A stretch of 9,462 nucleotides of DNA. Origin: Candidatus Eiseniibacteriota bacterium. GTDB taxonomy: Bacteria; Eisenbacteria; RBG-16-71-46. Shown piece after piece: positions 1-6,129 of the stretch. Location of the stretch: NCBI GenBank assembly GCA_023249815.1, contig JAHFBX010000089.1:1-9462 (forward strand), in the 5' to 3' direction. The notes under the pieces are model-generated. The model had not been told where the DNA came from and made no database searches. It was given only the letters and a program-made list of their open reading frames with translations. Each line of letters begins with the position of its first letter. The stretch's first letter is position 1. The position numbers and the translations under genes are program-made.

Positions 1-1
1 T

Positions 2-250
2 TATCAGCTGTTCGCGGCCCGGGGTCTGGCGGCATTCGGTGCGATGTCGAGCGATCCCGGCAATCTGTCGGACCGCGGCTATGCGAGCGCCCTGGGCGCC
101 GGCGATCGCGCCGTGAGCTTCGCGGTGATGCGCGCGTTCTCGCACACGGTGAGCGGTCCGAACGTGCTCGAAGCTCCGAGACAGCAGCGGATCGAGCTGC
201 GCATGGACGAGTGGGAGTTCGAGGTGGGCTACGCGTGGGGCGTGCACTGA
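2..250 (+). CDS. C-terminal end of an unrecognised protein (5' truncated)
   Basis: An open frame runs from the window edge to a TGA at 248-250, giving the last 82 residues of a protein whose start lies outside the window. I do not recognise the family. An internal ATG at 44 exists, but the frame is open upstream of it with the same character, so it is probably not the start. The visible part has an alanine/glycine-rich stretch, then a segment ending in alternating polar and hydrophobic residues (RIELRMDEWEFEVGYAWGVH). That pattern suggests terminal beta strands, possibly of a beta-sandwich or barrel, but this is only a guess. There is no hydrophobic helix long enough to span a membrane. The next gene converges on it, with a strong hairpin in between. 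Confidence 0.6.
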   Translation, partial: YQLFAARGLAAFGAMSSDPGNLSDRGYASALGAGDRAVSFAVMRAFSHTVSGPNVLEAPRQQRIELRMDEWEFEVGYAWGVH

Positions 251-350
251 GGCTTGCCATGAATCGATGGGCGCGATGCCGTTCAGGCGCGGGCAACAAC
301 AGTCAAGACCCCATTCGGCGGTCGGTCGAGCTGCTGATGTGATGGTGATC

Positions 351-383
351 GCCGAGCCACCGCCGGTGCGGCGGTGGCTCGGC
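351..383. terminator. Perfect 14-bp stem hairpin between convergent genes
   Basis: Bases 351-364 (GCCGAGCCACCGCC) are the exact reverse complement of 370-383, separated by the five-base loop GGTGC. The structure lies about 100 bases past the stop of the plus-strand gene and about 60 bases past the stop of the minus-strand gene, where a shared bidirectional terminator would be expected. No run of T follows on either strand, so it is not a textbook intrinsic terminator; it may stop transcription weakly or protect 3' ends. The rest of 251-445 shows nothing else I can interpret. Confidence 0.6.
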
Positions 384-445
384 GTGGACGCTGGGTCCTG
401 GGCGGTAGTCCAGATCTGGGGCGGCCAGCTCGCGAGCCCCCCGCG

Positions 446-1189
446 CTACGCGGCAATCGACGTCGCGGGGGCCATTCCGAGTTTCCAGCGCTCGAAGCGC
501 TCGAGGTGCTCGCGGGTCATGGTGCCCTTCCGCTCCAGGCCGCTCATTTGGGCAATCACCTTTACCTTCCGATCGAGCCACGTGGAGCCGTGCGGTTCGA
601 TACTGATGTCCGCCCGCTTCTCGATGCGCACGACGTCTTGTTCAAGGAGCACGACCGCGCCTTCGGCGAAGAGGCCGACGCGATTCCGATGCTTGTAGCG
701 AGTGTTCGTCGCGAATTCCACAACGGTCTCATCGTGCTTCGCGTCGCGCTTGCCGACCACAAGGGCCAGCCAGAGCACACGTGCGATCATGGGCGCGTCG
801 TGGACAATCTGTCGCCCTTCCCAGCATGTGCGGAGGCGAACGATGCCTCGCCAGGTCATGATGAGCCCGGCGAGCACCTCCTTGCCGACACGGAGCGAAG
901 CGTCGTCCGCGAGCCACAGCCGCCACGCGCACAAGCCGACGCCGATGAGGACCATCGTCGTGCCGTCCACGATGAGCCCGGAGACCGACGGACGCATGAA
1001 GTTCCAGCCACCGGCAGCGACAAGGACCGCGCCGGGAACCGCGAGTAATGGTGTTGAGCTGACGAGCGCGAACGCCACGAGCAGCGCGCCGACCACCGCC
1101 GCCCTCCATCCGACCGTGCGCACGGAGCGGATCATGGAGGCGTGATAGGCCGCGCAGTCGAGGCGATCCCAGTCGGAGAATGTCTCCAA
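446..1189 (-). CDS. Hypothetical membrane protein with C-terminal soluble domain
   Basis: A 247-residue protein of no family I recognise. Hydrophobic stretches at about residues 29-60 (probably two helices broken near TPLLAVPG) and 71-93 suggest three membrane segments. A further hydrophobic patch at 134-146 is shorter and may be buried rather than membrane-spanning. The C-terminal 100 residues are charged, with alternating hydrophobic positions (GLFAEGAVVLLEQDVVRIEKR), so probably a beta-rich cytoplasmic domain. I chose the TTG start at 1189 because GGAG stands seven bases upstream of it. The ATG at 1135 (MIRSVRT) keeps all membrane segments but has no ribosome-binding site, so it is the alternative. 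It lies 168 bases downstream of the glycosidase gene and could be transcribed from its own promoter. Function unknown. Confidence 0.7.
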   Translation of the reverse strand: METFSDWDRLDCAAYHASMIRSVRTVGWRAAVVGALLVAFALVSSTPLLAVPGAVLVAAGGWNFMRPSVSGLIVDGTTMVLIGVGLCAWRLWLADDASLRVGKEVLAGLIMTWRGIVRLRTCWEGRQIVHDAPMIARVLWLALVVGKRDAKHDETVVEFATNTRYKHRNRVGLFAEGAVVLLEQDVVRIEKRADISIEPHGSTWLDRKVKVIAQMSGLERKGTMTREHLERFERWKLGMAPATSIAA

Positions 1190-1212
1190 TGCCGATCTCC
1201 AGCGGCGGCCGC

Positions 1213-1232
1213 GCCCGGGGAGGGCACCGGGC
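1213..1232 (-). terminator. Weak hairpin upstream of the membrane-protein gene
   Basis: GCCCGG (1213-1218) pairs with CCGGGC (1227-1232) around an eight-base loop. On the minus strand it lies about 125 bases past the glycosidase stop and just before the ribosome-binding site of the membrane-protein gene. It could end read-through from the upstream gene or modulate the downstream one. There is no T-run, and short GC hairpins arise often by chance at this base composition. Apart from it, 1190-1357 shows no recognisable element. Confidence 0.2.
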
Positions 1233-1357
1233 TCATCGTCATGAACGCGGGAGAACTTGAGCGGGGTGGAACGCGTGGGGCACCGCGACGCCGGATGGTG
1301 CGGTCAGGGCGTGTTCGCAGCAGCAGCTCATGAACCGTCCCCGCTAGGCGAGCCCCC

Positions 1358-2230
1358 CTATCGCTGGTCGGCGGGACCACGCGTTGAAGCGCACCCGTCC
1401 CTCGAGATGACGGCCAGAACGTTCGGCAGTGGGAAGCCCCGCCGAATGTTCTCGTAGGGCCGCGACGATCCATCATTGGCGCCCGTTTCGTAGCTGCCCA
1501 CGAGCGTCGCACTCAGCTTCGAAGTACGGATGACCATCGTGGCATCGCCTCCGCCTTCCAGGTGCTGCGCCGCGACCAGGTTCAGTGGCAGACCCAGCAG
1601 GCAGGCACTGAACTCATGCATCGAGTACGGCGATCGGCAGAAGATGAACAACAGTCTGCCGGACGCGTCCATTCCCAGCGCCGCCTCGCTCCACTTCCGC
1701 TGAGATCGCGCCCACACCACCCGGCCGGGCGAGCGGATCATTCGGAGATTCTGGACAACAGTCTCGTATTGGTTGCTGAGATTGCCGATCGATTCGGTTT
1801 CCAGATCACGCAATACGGCAGGTGCAAGGCCACCCTTCTGTGGGCCAAAGGCGAGCACGCTCTTGTAGGTTTGGCGCACGTTGCGACTGTTCGTGTGAGT
1901 GTCGCTGACCTTCAGGTATCCAAGGTGCGTTCGCCAGTCGGCGCCAAACATCCCGGCGTTGATCACGAGGGCGAGGTTGTAGCGTTCTGCCCAGTCCTCG
2001 GCCCGCATGGGAGTCGTGATTCCCAGGTCAGAGACGGCGAGCAGCTGGAGCGTGACGACGTGCGTATCGACGCGCACGACCGTGATTCTGGAATCGTCGC
2101 GGATGGATCTCGAGCACGCGTCAAAGCACGCGTACTCCATCCCTGGGCACAGCGTGACCCACTCTGCGCTGGCGGGGGTGGAAACAAGCGCGAGCATCAC
2201 GATGAGTGGCTGTGCCCGAGAGCGAGCCAT
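1358..2230 (-). CDS. Exported phosphodiester glycosidase family protein (NAGPA/DUF2233 domain)
   Basis: A 290-residue protein with a signal peptide at residues 1-22 (hydrophobic core LIVMLALVSTPASA, likely cut after ASA), so secreted or periplasmic. The mature part carries the landmarks of the family named after the mammalian uncovering enzyme N-acetylglucosamine-1-phosphodiester alpha-N-acetylglucosaminidase: NAGMF at 91-95, the SEAALGMDASGRLLFIF strand pair near 181-197, and a glycine-rich EGGGDATM at 225-232, followed by a closing RGFPLPNVLAV segment. Family members cleave sugar-phosphodiester bonds, for example in wall or spore polymers; the substrate here is unknown. The usual GGGSS motif reads GGGDA, which may change activity. 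Cysteines at 28, 35 and 39 could form a disulfide. ATG at 2230 is preceded by GGAGGG three bases upstream. The SDR gene ends 64 bases upstream, so the two may share a transcript. Base composition is lower in GC than the flanking genes. Confidence 0.85.
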   Translation of the reverse strand: MARSRAQPLIVMLALVSTPASAEWVTLCPGMEYACFDACSRSIRDDSRITVVRVDTHVVTLQLLAVSDLGITTPMRAEDWAERYNLALVINAGMFGADWRTHLGYLKVSDTHTNSRNVRQTYKSVLAFGPQKGGLAPAVLRDLETESIGNLSNQYETVVQNLRMIRSPGRVVWARSQRKWSEAALGMDASGRLLFIFCRSPYSMHEFSACLLGLPLNLVAAQHLEGGGDATMVIRTSKLSATLVGSYETGANDGSSRPYENIRRGFPLPNVLAVISRDGCASTRGPADQR

Positions 2231-2294
2231 TGGCCCTCCGTCAATGGTCGAGCTGCTAGCCGACAGGCACGAAGCCCGTGGCCAGTCCCGCTCC

Positions 2295-3977
2295 CTACCA
2301 ATCCGTCGGCCGGTAGTCCTTCAAGAACTGCCCCCACACGTGCTGGCCGGTGTTCATGCCGCTGATGATGGGATCCACGATGCGCGCGCCGCCGTCCACG
2401 ATGTCGAGCGGCGGGTGGAAGCCCTGCTCCTCGGTCTTCCTCGCCGCGATCTCCGCCGGGTCCTCGTCCGTGACCCAGCCGGTGTCCACGCTGTTCATGT
2501 GGATGCCGTCCTGGAGGTAGTCCGTGGCCGCGGTGCGCGTCATCATGTTGAGCGCGGCCTTGGCCATGTTCGTGTGCGGGTGTCGCGTGGTCTTGAAGCT
2601 CTTGTAGAACTGCCCCTCCATGGCGCTCACGTTCACGATGTGCTTGTCGCGCTCGGGGGTCTTGAGCATGAGCGGCTTGAGCCGCGCGTTCAGCACGAAC
2701 GGCGCGATGGCGTTGACGAGCTGCACCTCGAGCAACTCCACGGTGGGCACCTCGGCGAGCAGCATGCGCCACGAGTTGTGGCCGCGCAGGTCCACCTGCT
2801 GCAGGTCCTGGTCGAGCCGGCCCTCGGGGAACAGGTCGCGCTGCGCCCGCGCCTCGTCCGGCAACAACGGCACCTGCGACAGGTGCGCCGCGTGCGTGAG
2901 GCCGGCCAGCGCGCCGACGCGCTCCTCCGGCGTGGCGCCCGAGTTCGCGAGCCGCGCCACTGTCGCCTCGACCGCATCACGCGACTCATTCGCGGGGCCT
3001 TCGGGCAGCAGGTGGTAACCGCGCAGGCCCTCGTAGGCGCCCAGCAAGCGCCGTTCACGTTCGGGCATGACGCGCAGCGCGGCGGTCTCTCGCTGCATCA
3101 TGTGGGTGTAGTAGTCGGGCGGGCGCCGCACGGTTTGACAGGCGTTGTTGATGATGTAGTCGAGTCGGTGGCGCGTGGCGTTCAGGTGATGGCAGAACGC
3201 CTCGACGCTCGGCGTGTGCCGCAGGTCCAAACCGAACACCTCGAGCCGATCGCCCCACACTTCGAAGTCGGGCTCACGCGCGTAGCGCGCTGCCGAGTCG
3301 TGCGGGAATCGCGTGGTCACGATGAGCCGCGCGCCGGAGCGCAGGAACTTCAATCCCGCCTGGTAGCCGATCTTGACGCGACCACCCGTCAGCAGTGCGA
3401 CGCGGCCGCTCAGGTCGGCGAGCTCGGTGCGCTTGGCCAGGTTGAATTCGCCGCACGACGGGCACAGGCGATCGTAGAACGTGTGCACCTCGGGCGTGAT
3501 CGTCTTGCAGATATAGCAGGCGCGCGGCTCGACCGACGCGGACTTTGAGGAGCCGTTCGCGGCCTTGGGACCCGCTGCGCTATTCACCGAGCCAGCATCG
3601 GACTCGCCGCCCTCCTCCGCCGGCGCCACGTCGCGTGCGATGAATCCCTTGGGCGCGAACGCCGCGGGCGTGGTGAACACGGTCTGTCGCCGAAGCGCAC
3701 GAATGCCGGTGTCGGCCAGGACCTCGCGATCGCGTTGCGTGCGTTCAGCGCGGCGAAGCCGCTGGATGGTCTTGACGAGCCGGCGCCGTCCGGCGGGATC
3801 CGGGTGGAACACCGCTCCGGCGGCCTGCAGCAGCCGACGGCGTTCCAGTGAGTCCAGCGCACCCATCAGAGCGCGGTCAGCCGCGACGCGTTCGAGCAAT
3901 TCAATGGCGGCGCGCAGGCTCTCGCGGAGCGCGGGGAGGTCGGCTTCGACGATCGGCAGGTCGGTTGGTAGGGACAT
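2295..3977 (-). CDS. Large atypical SDR-family oxidoreductase with zinc-ribbon-like insert
   Basis: A 560-residue protein, about twice the length of a classical SDR. Residues 1-150 are helical and charged with no recognised domain, then a low-complexity linker rich in Ala, Gly and Ser. CYIC (154-157) and CPSC (172-175) form a likely zinc ribbon. The Rossmann SDR core follows: TGGRVKIG (197-204) for NAD(P) binding, NNA (277-279), the helix VNAIAPFVLN, the serine strand VNVSAMEG (Ser451), and the AKAALNMM helix with Lys473. Some 170 residues separate NNA from Ser451, far more than usual, so there is a large insert of over 100 residues. Where the catalytic Tyr should stand four before Lys473 there is Thr469; a Tyr-x3-Lys occurs earlier at 458-462. 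The C-terminus is intact (HVWGQFLKDYRPTDW). I chose ATG at 3977. A TTG at 4037 would add 20 residues of basic, non-family sequence. SDR membership is firm; substrate and whether it is catalytic are unknown. Confidence 0.85.
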   Translation of the reverse strand: MSLPTDLPIVEADLPALRESLRAAIELLERVAADRALMGALDSLERRRLLQAAGAVFHPDPAGRRRLVKTIQRLRRAERTQRDREVLADTGIRALRRQTVFTTPAAFAPKGFIARDVAPAEEGGESDAGSVNSAAGPKAANGSSKSASVEPRACYICKTITPEVHTFYDRLCPSCGEFNLAKRTELADLSGRVALLTGGRVKIGYQAGLKFLRSGARLIVTTRFPHDSAARYAREPDFEVWGDRLEVFGLDLRHTPSVEAFCHHLNATRHRLDYIINNACQTVRRPPDYYTHMMQRETAALRVMPERERRLLGAYEGLRGYHLLPEGPANESRDAVEATVARLANSGATPEERVGALAGLTHAAHLSQVPLLPDEARAQRDLFPEGRLDQDLQQVDLRGHNSWRMLLAEVPTVELLEVQLVNAIAPFVLNARLKPLMLKTPERDKHIVNVSAMEGQFYKSFKTTRHPHTNMAKAALNMMTRTAATDYLQDGIHMNSVDTGWVTDEDPAEIAARKTEEQGFHPPLDIVDGGARIVDPIISGMNTGQHVWGQFLKDYRPTDW

Positions 3978-3986
3978 GATCGGCGC

Positions 3987-3992
3987 AGCGTA
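3987..3992 (-). promoter_or_regulatory. Possible -10 box close to the SDR start
   Basis: On the minus strand TACGCT is followed by nine bases and then the ATG at 3977, and no purine-rich ribosome-binding site lies in between. If this is a -10 element, transcription would begin within a few bases of the ATG, giving a nearly leaderless message. A perfect TTGACA at 4037-4032 on the same strand is too far from it to act as its -35 box, and has only a poor partner (TCACGT) at 17 bases. Weak evidence; the spacing resembles that at the oppA-like gene. Confidence 0.25.
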
Positions 3993-4061
3993 CCGTCTGG
4001 GCCGACGGACGTGAAGGCGCAGGCCCGCGGGTGTCAATGATCAGCACACAGAACACCGGGC

Positions 4062-4077
4062 GCCGGCCGAAGCCGGC
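4062..4077 (-). terminator. TTCG-loop hairpin just after the glycosyltransferase stop
   Basis: On the minus strand, six bases past the glycosyltransferase TGA, GCCGGC-TTCG-GCCGGC forms a six-base-pair GC stem closed by a C(UUCG)G tetraloop, which is exceptionally stable in RNA. The following bases are only moderately T-rich (GGTGTTCTGTGTGCTG), so it is an imperfect intrinsic terminator. Its position argues that the TPR-glycosyltransferase transcript ends here and that the SDR gene has its own promoter in the remaining 3978-4061. Confidence 0.5.
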
Positions 4078-4083
4078 TCGCAA

Positions 4084-5331
4084 TCACGCCGCCAGGCGCC
4101 AAGGCGGCTCGGACGCGCCTAGCACACGGCGCGCGCGCGGGATTCTCACGCGTTGGTAGAACGCTTCGATGTCGTAGAGCGAGCGCTCCAGGTCGTGGCA
4201 CTCGAGCGCCTTGAGCCGGCCGCGTTCGCGGTAGGCGCGGCGACGGTCCGCGTCAGCGAGAAGCTCCGCAACCTGGTCGGCGAACGGTCCCACGGGCTCG
4301 GAACCGACGAGCACGCCCGCCTCGCCGTGGAGCAACAGCTCGGCGGCCCCGCCGACCGGTTCGGCCACGACCGGCAGGCCCACGGCGAGCGCCTGCACGA
4401 TGGGCAGCCCGACCGGGTCGGGGGCGGGCCCGAGCGCCAGTCCCACATCGCACGCCGCGAGCAGCGCCGGCATGTCGAATCGTGAGACGCGCGGGATCAG
4501 CCGGAGCTGGCTCGCGAGCCCGAGCTCGCGCGCTTCGGCGCGCAGGATGGCCATTGCATCCGCGTCATCGGGATCGGTTCCCGCCACGACGAACTCGATC
4601 CCGGGCACACGCGCGTGGAGCGCCACGAGCAGGTTCAAGATGCAGTAGCCGCCGCGCGCGGGCGTGGGCGGCCCGAGCAGCACGACGCGGCGGTTCACTC
4701 GCCCGACGGCGAGCGCCGCAACGTCCGCCGCCTGGGCCGCCGCGGACACGGTGGAGAAGTGCAAGCCGTCCACGCCCACCGGCAACAGCGCCACTCCGCG
4801 GCCCAGTGCCAGCGTGATGCGGTCGCGCGCATACGCGGTGCGAGCGAGCAGGTGATGGCCGGCGCGCGCGAGCGCCATGAGCGGCTCGAACGCCGTGGTC
4901 CGCACGGCGCCCATGCAGTCGTGGCAGGGTGCCACCGGATGATGTTGCTCGCACCGCTCGATGTGCGGCCGTCGCAACAGGTCCGTCGCGGGGCAGAGCG
5001 GCGACCAGTCGAGTAGATCGAGCAGCAGTGGCGCTGACTCCAATGCCCGCACGTTCGCGGCCGAGAGCGCGCCAGGTGCGGCGAGGTGGACCACGTCGGG
5101 TTCGTTCCCGAGCGCTTGATGGAGCGCTACGGCGAACTCCTCCGGTGCGGGGCGCCTGACGTCCACGCCCTTGGGGTCGGGCGTCGAGTGCTCCGAGGCG
5201 TCCAGCGCGTTGCACAGCACGGTGACGCGATGGCCGCGACCCAGGAGACCGCCCACCATGTCGTGCACCCATGCGGCGGCAGGGTCGAGCGTCGAGGGCT
5301 CGAGCCCGCGAGTGACGACCAACAACTTCAA
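4084..5331 (-). CDS. GT4-type glycosyltransferase (group 1)
   Basis: A 415-residue GT-B fold protein that should move a sugar from a nucleotide donor to an acceptor at the cytoplasmic face of the membrane. The N-terminal domain begins MKLLVVTRGLEP and has the GRGHRVTVLC strand typical of the group. The C-terminal donor domain contains VVLLGPPTPARGG (217-228), EFVVAGTDPDD, SRFDMPALLAACDVGLAL, and DPVGLPIVQALAVGLPVVAE (305-324) with GGAAELLLHGEAGVLV. The usual E-x7-E is here Asp305-x7-Gln313, an unusual change at the donor site. Cysteines 113, 127, 136 and 139 form a pattern seen in a subset of GT4 enzymes and might bind metal. The TTG start at 5331 shares bases with the stop of the TPR gene (TTGA) and has GAGGA nine bases upstream inside that gene, so the two are co-translated. 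Acceptor and pathway cannot be read from the sequence. Confidence 0.87.
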   Translation of the reverse strand: MKLLVVTRGLEPSTLDPAAAWVHDMVGGLLGRGHRVTVLCNALDASEHSTPDPKGVDVRRPAPEEFAVALHQALGNEPDVVHLAAPGALSAANVRALESAPLLLDLLDWSPLCPATDLLRRPHIERCEQHHPVAPCHDCMGAVRTTAFEPLMALARAGHHLLARTAYARDRITLALGRGVALLPVGVDGLHFSTVSAAAQAADVAALAVGRVNRRVVLLGPPTPARGGYCILNLLVALHARVPGIEFVVAGTDPDDADAMAILRAEARELGLASQLRLIPRVSRFDMPALLAACDVGLALGPAPDPVGLPIVQALAVGLPVVAEPVGGAAELLLHGEAGVLVGSEPVGPFADQVAELLADADRRRAYRERGRLKALECHDLERSLYDIEAFYQRVRIPRARRVLGASEPPWRLAA

Positions 5332-5942
5332 GCGGCCCGGTCCTCACCCTCGTCCGTGAGCGGAGGATCGTACTCGTCACGATTGGGCGGCGCGGGGAAG
5401 TCCAACTCCTCATTCGTGAGGTCGAACGCCAGGTCGGATTCGGCGGGCGCCGCCTGCACCGCGTCGTAGCTCTCGTCCGCGCTCATCTCCCCCGGCCCTT
5501 CCCAGCGGTCGCGGAGGTAGAGGTTCAGCGCCGAGAGATCCCGGCGCGCCGGGCGGTGTCCGGGGTGGATCCACAGCGTGTGGCGGAGCAGGCGCATCGC
5601 GTCCTCGCCGGCGCCGAACTCGAAGCAGGCGGAGGCGGCGAGGTAGTGAAGCCCCGGGTGGTGCGGCGCCAGCGACATGCCACGCAGCGCGCGGGCCAGC
5701 GCCTCGCGAGCGTTGCCGTCCTCGAGCGCGGCATGACCGGCGCGGGCCAGGTAGCGCGCGCCCTCGGCGTCGGGCGGCACGTCCAGGCCGGGCACGAACC
5801 GCCGCAGCTCCTCGCAGGCCCGCCGCATGCTCAGCGACACGAAGCCGTCGAGGCGCGAACTGGAGCCGGCGGCGACGCGTTCGGCGAGCCGCTCGAGCGC
5901 GTCGAGGATCTCATGCATGGATGGCTGCGTGGAATCGGACAC
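5328..5942 (-). CDS. TPR-repeat protein upstream of and overlapping the glycosyltransferase
   Basis: A predicted soluble protein of 204 residues, with no signal peptide or membrane helix. An N-terminal amphipathic region (MHEILDALERLAERV) and a helical segment precede two TPR-like helix pairs, roughly residues 61-94 (ARYLARAGHAALEDGNAREALARAL) and 95-128 (HPGLHYLAASACFEFGAGEDAMRLLRHTL), then a long acidic, proline-containing tail. TPRs bind other proteins; the four-base overlap with the glycosyltransferase gene suggests a partner or adaptor role for that enzyme, which is an inference. I chose the GTG at 5942 because GAGGGT lies about four bases upstream. The frame stays open to another GTG at 6029, adding 29 residues, but that start has no ribosome-binding site and its first dozen codons lack the GC-rich third positions of the gene. 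An ATG at 5918 is a third possibility. Confidence 0.75.
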   Translation of the reverse strand: MSDSTQPSMHEILDALERLAERVAAGSSSRLDGFVSLSMRRACEELRRFVPGLDVPPDAEGARYLARAGHAALEDGNAREALARALRGMSLAPHHPGLHYLAASACFEFGAGEDAMRLLRHTLWIHPGHRPARRDLSALNLYLRDRWEGPGEMSADESYDAVQAAPAESDLAFDLTNEELDFPAPPNRDEYDPPLTDEGEDRAA

Positions 5943-6129
5943 GTCACCCTCGTCGTGTGGGATCCGGGCCTCGGAGTCGACCGCGACCCGTGGGACCGCA
6001 CTTCGAAGAGAGTTATCGGCGGACGTCACGCGGGCTTGACTGAAGCTTCTGCGGCGCGCGGGGCCGGCGGATCACCCCGCCCATCACGACGGCACGGGAG
6101 TGGCGTGTCGCTCTGCTATCGTGCGCCGC
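5943..6129. promoter_or_regulatory. Divergent promoter region
   Basis: This 187-base stretch separates the TPR-glycosyltransferase transcript (minus) from the peptide importer operon (plus), so it must hold both promoters unless the genes start further out. On the minus strand GATAAC (6017-6012) is a four-of-six match to a -10 box that would place transcription start inside the longer reading of the TPR gene, mildly supporting its shorter start. On the plus strand a TTGACT (6036-6041) has no good partner at the normal distance. I see no clear operator palindrome. Confidence 0.4.
6114..6122 (+). promoter_or_regulatory. Extended -10-like box directly before the oppA-like gene
   Basis: TGCTATCGT contains TATCGT (four of six matches to the -10 consensus) with an upstream TG at the extended -10 position. 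Its end lies seven bases before the GTG at 6130, so transcription would begin at or next to the start codon. No ribosome-binding site precedes that GTG, which agrees with a leaderless message. There is no good -35 box. This is inference from spacing alone. Confidence 0.35.

Larger units (their letters stand above)
446..2230. other. Lower-GC, less codon-biased segment
   Basis: The membrane-protein and glycosidase genes use more A/T-ending codons than their neighbours. By hand count, lines 1741-1800 and 1861-1920 inside the glycosidase gene hold 28 and 32 G+C out of 60, against 42 of 60 for a line in the SDR gene (2701-2760); line 1801-1860 is 38 of 60, so the drop is uneven. This fits acquisition from another source or relaxed selection on weakly expressed accessory genes. 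No mobility gene, direct repeat or tRNA border is visible. Confidence 0.4.

Noticed and set aside
374..1048. Plus-strand open frame (224 codons) opposite the membrane-protein gene
   Set aside because: The minus-strand frame has coherent membrane helices, a ribosome-binding site and a sensible start; this frame has a hydrophilic, Asp/Arg/His-rich product without features.
2231..2294. Imperfect GGCACG/CGTGGCC hairpin between the SDR and glycosidase genes
   Set aside because: The stem needs a bulge and has no T-run; too weak to call a terminator.
2007..3548. Long plus-strand open frame (513 codons) opposite the SDR and glycosidase genes
   Set aside because: The product is rich in Arg, His, Val and Leu with no family motif, and it crosses the gap between two well-supported minus-strand genes. 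It is a by-product of GC-rich third positions on the other strand.
4032..4037. Perfect TTGACA on the minus strand upstream of the SDR gene
   Set aside because: The hexamer 17 bases downstream (TCACGT) matches the -10 consensus at only two positions, so it is not listed as a promoter.
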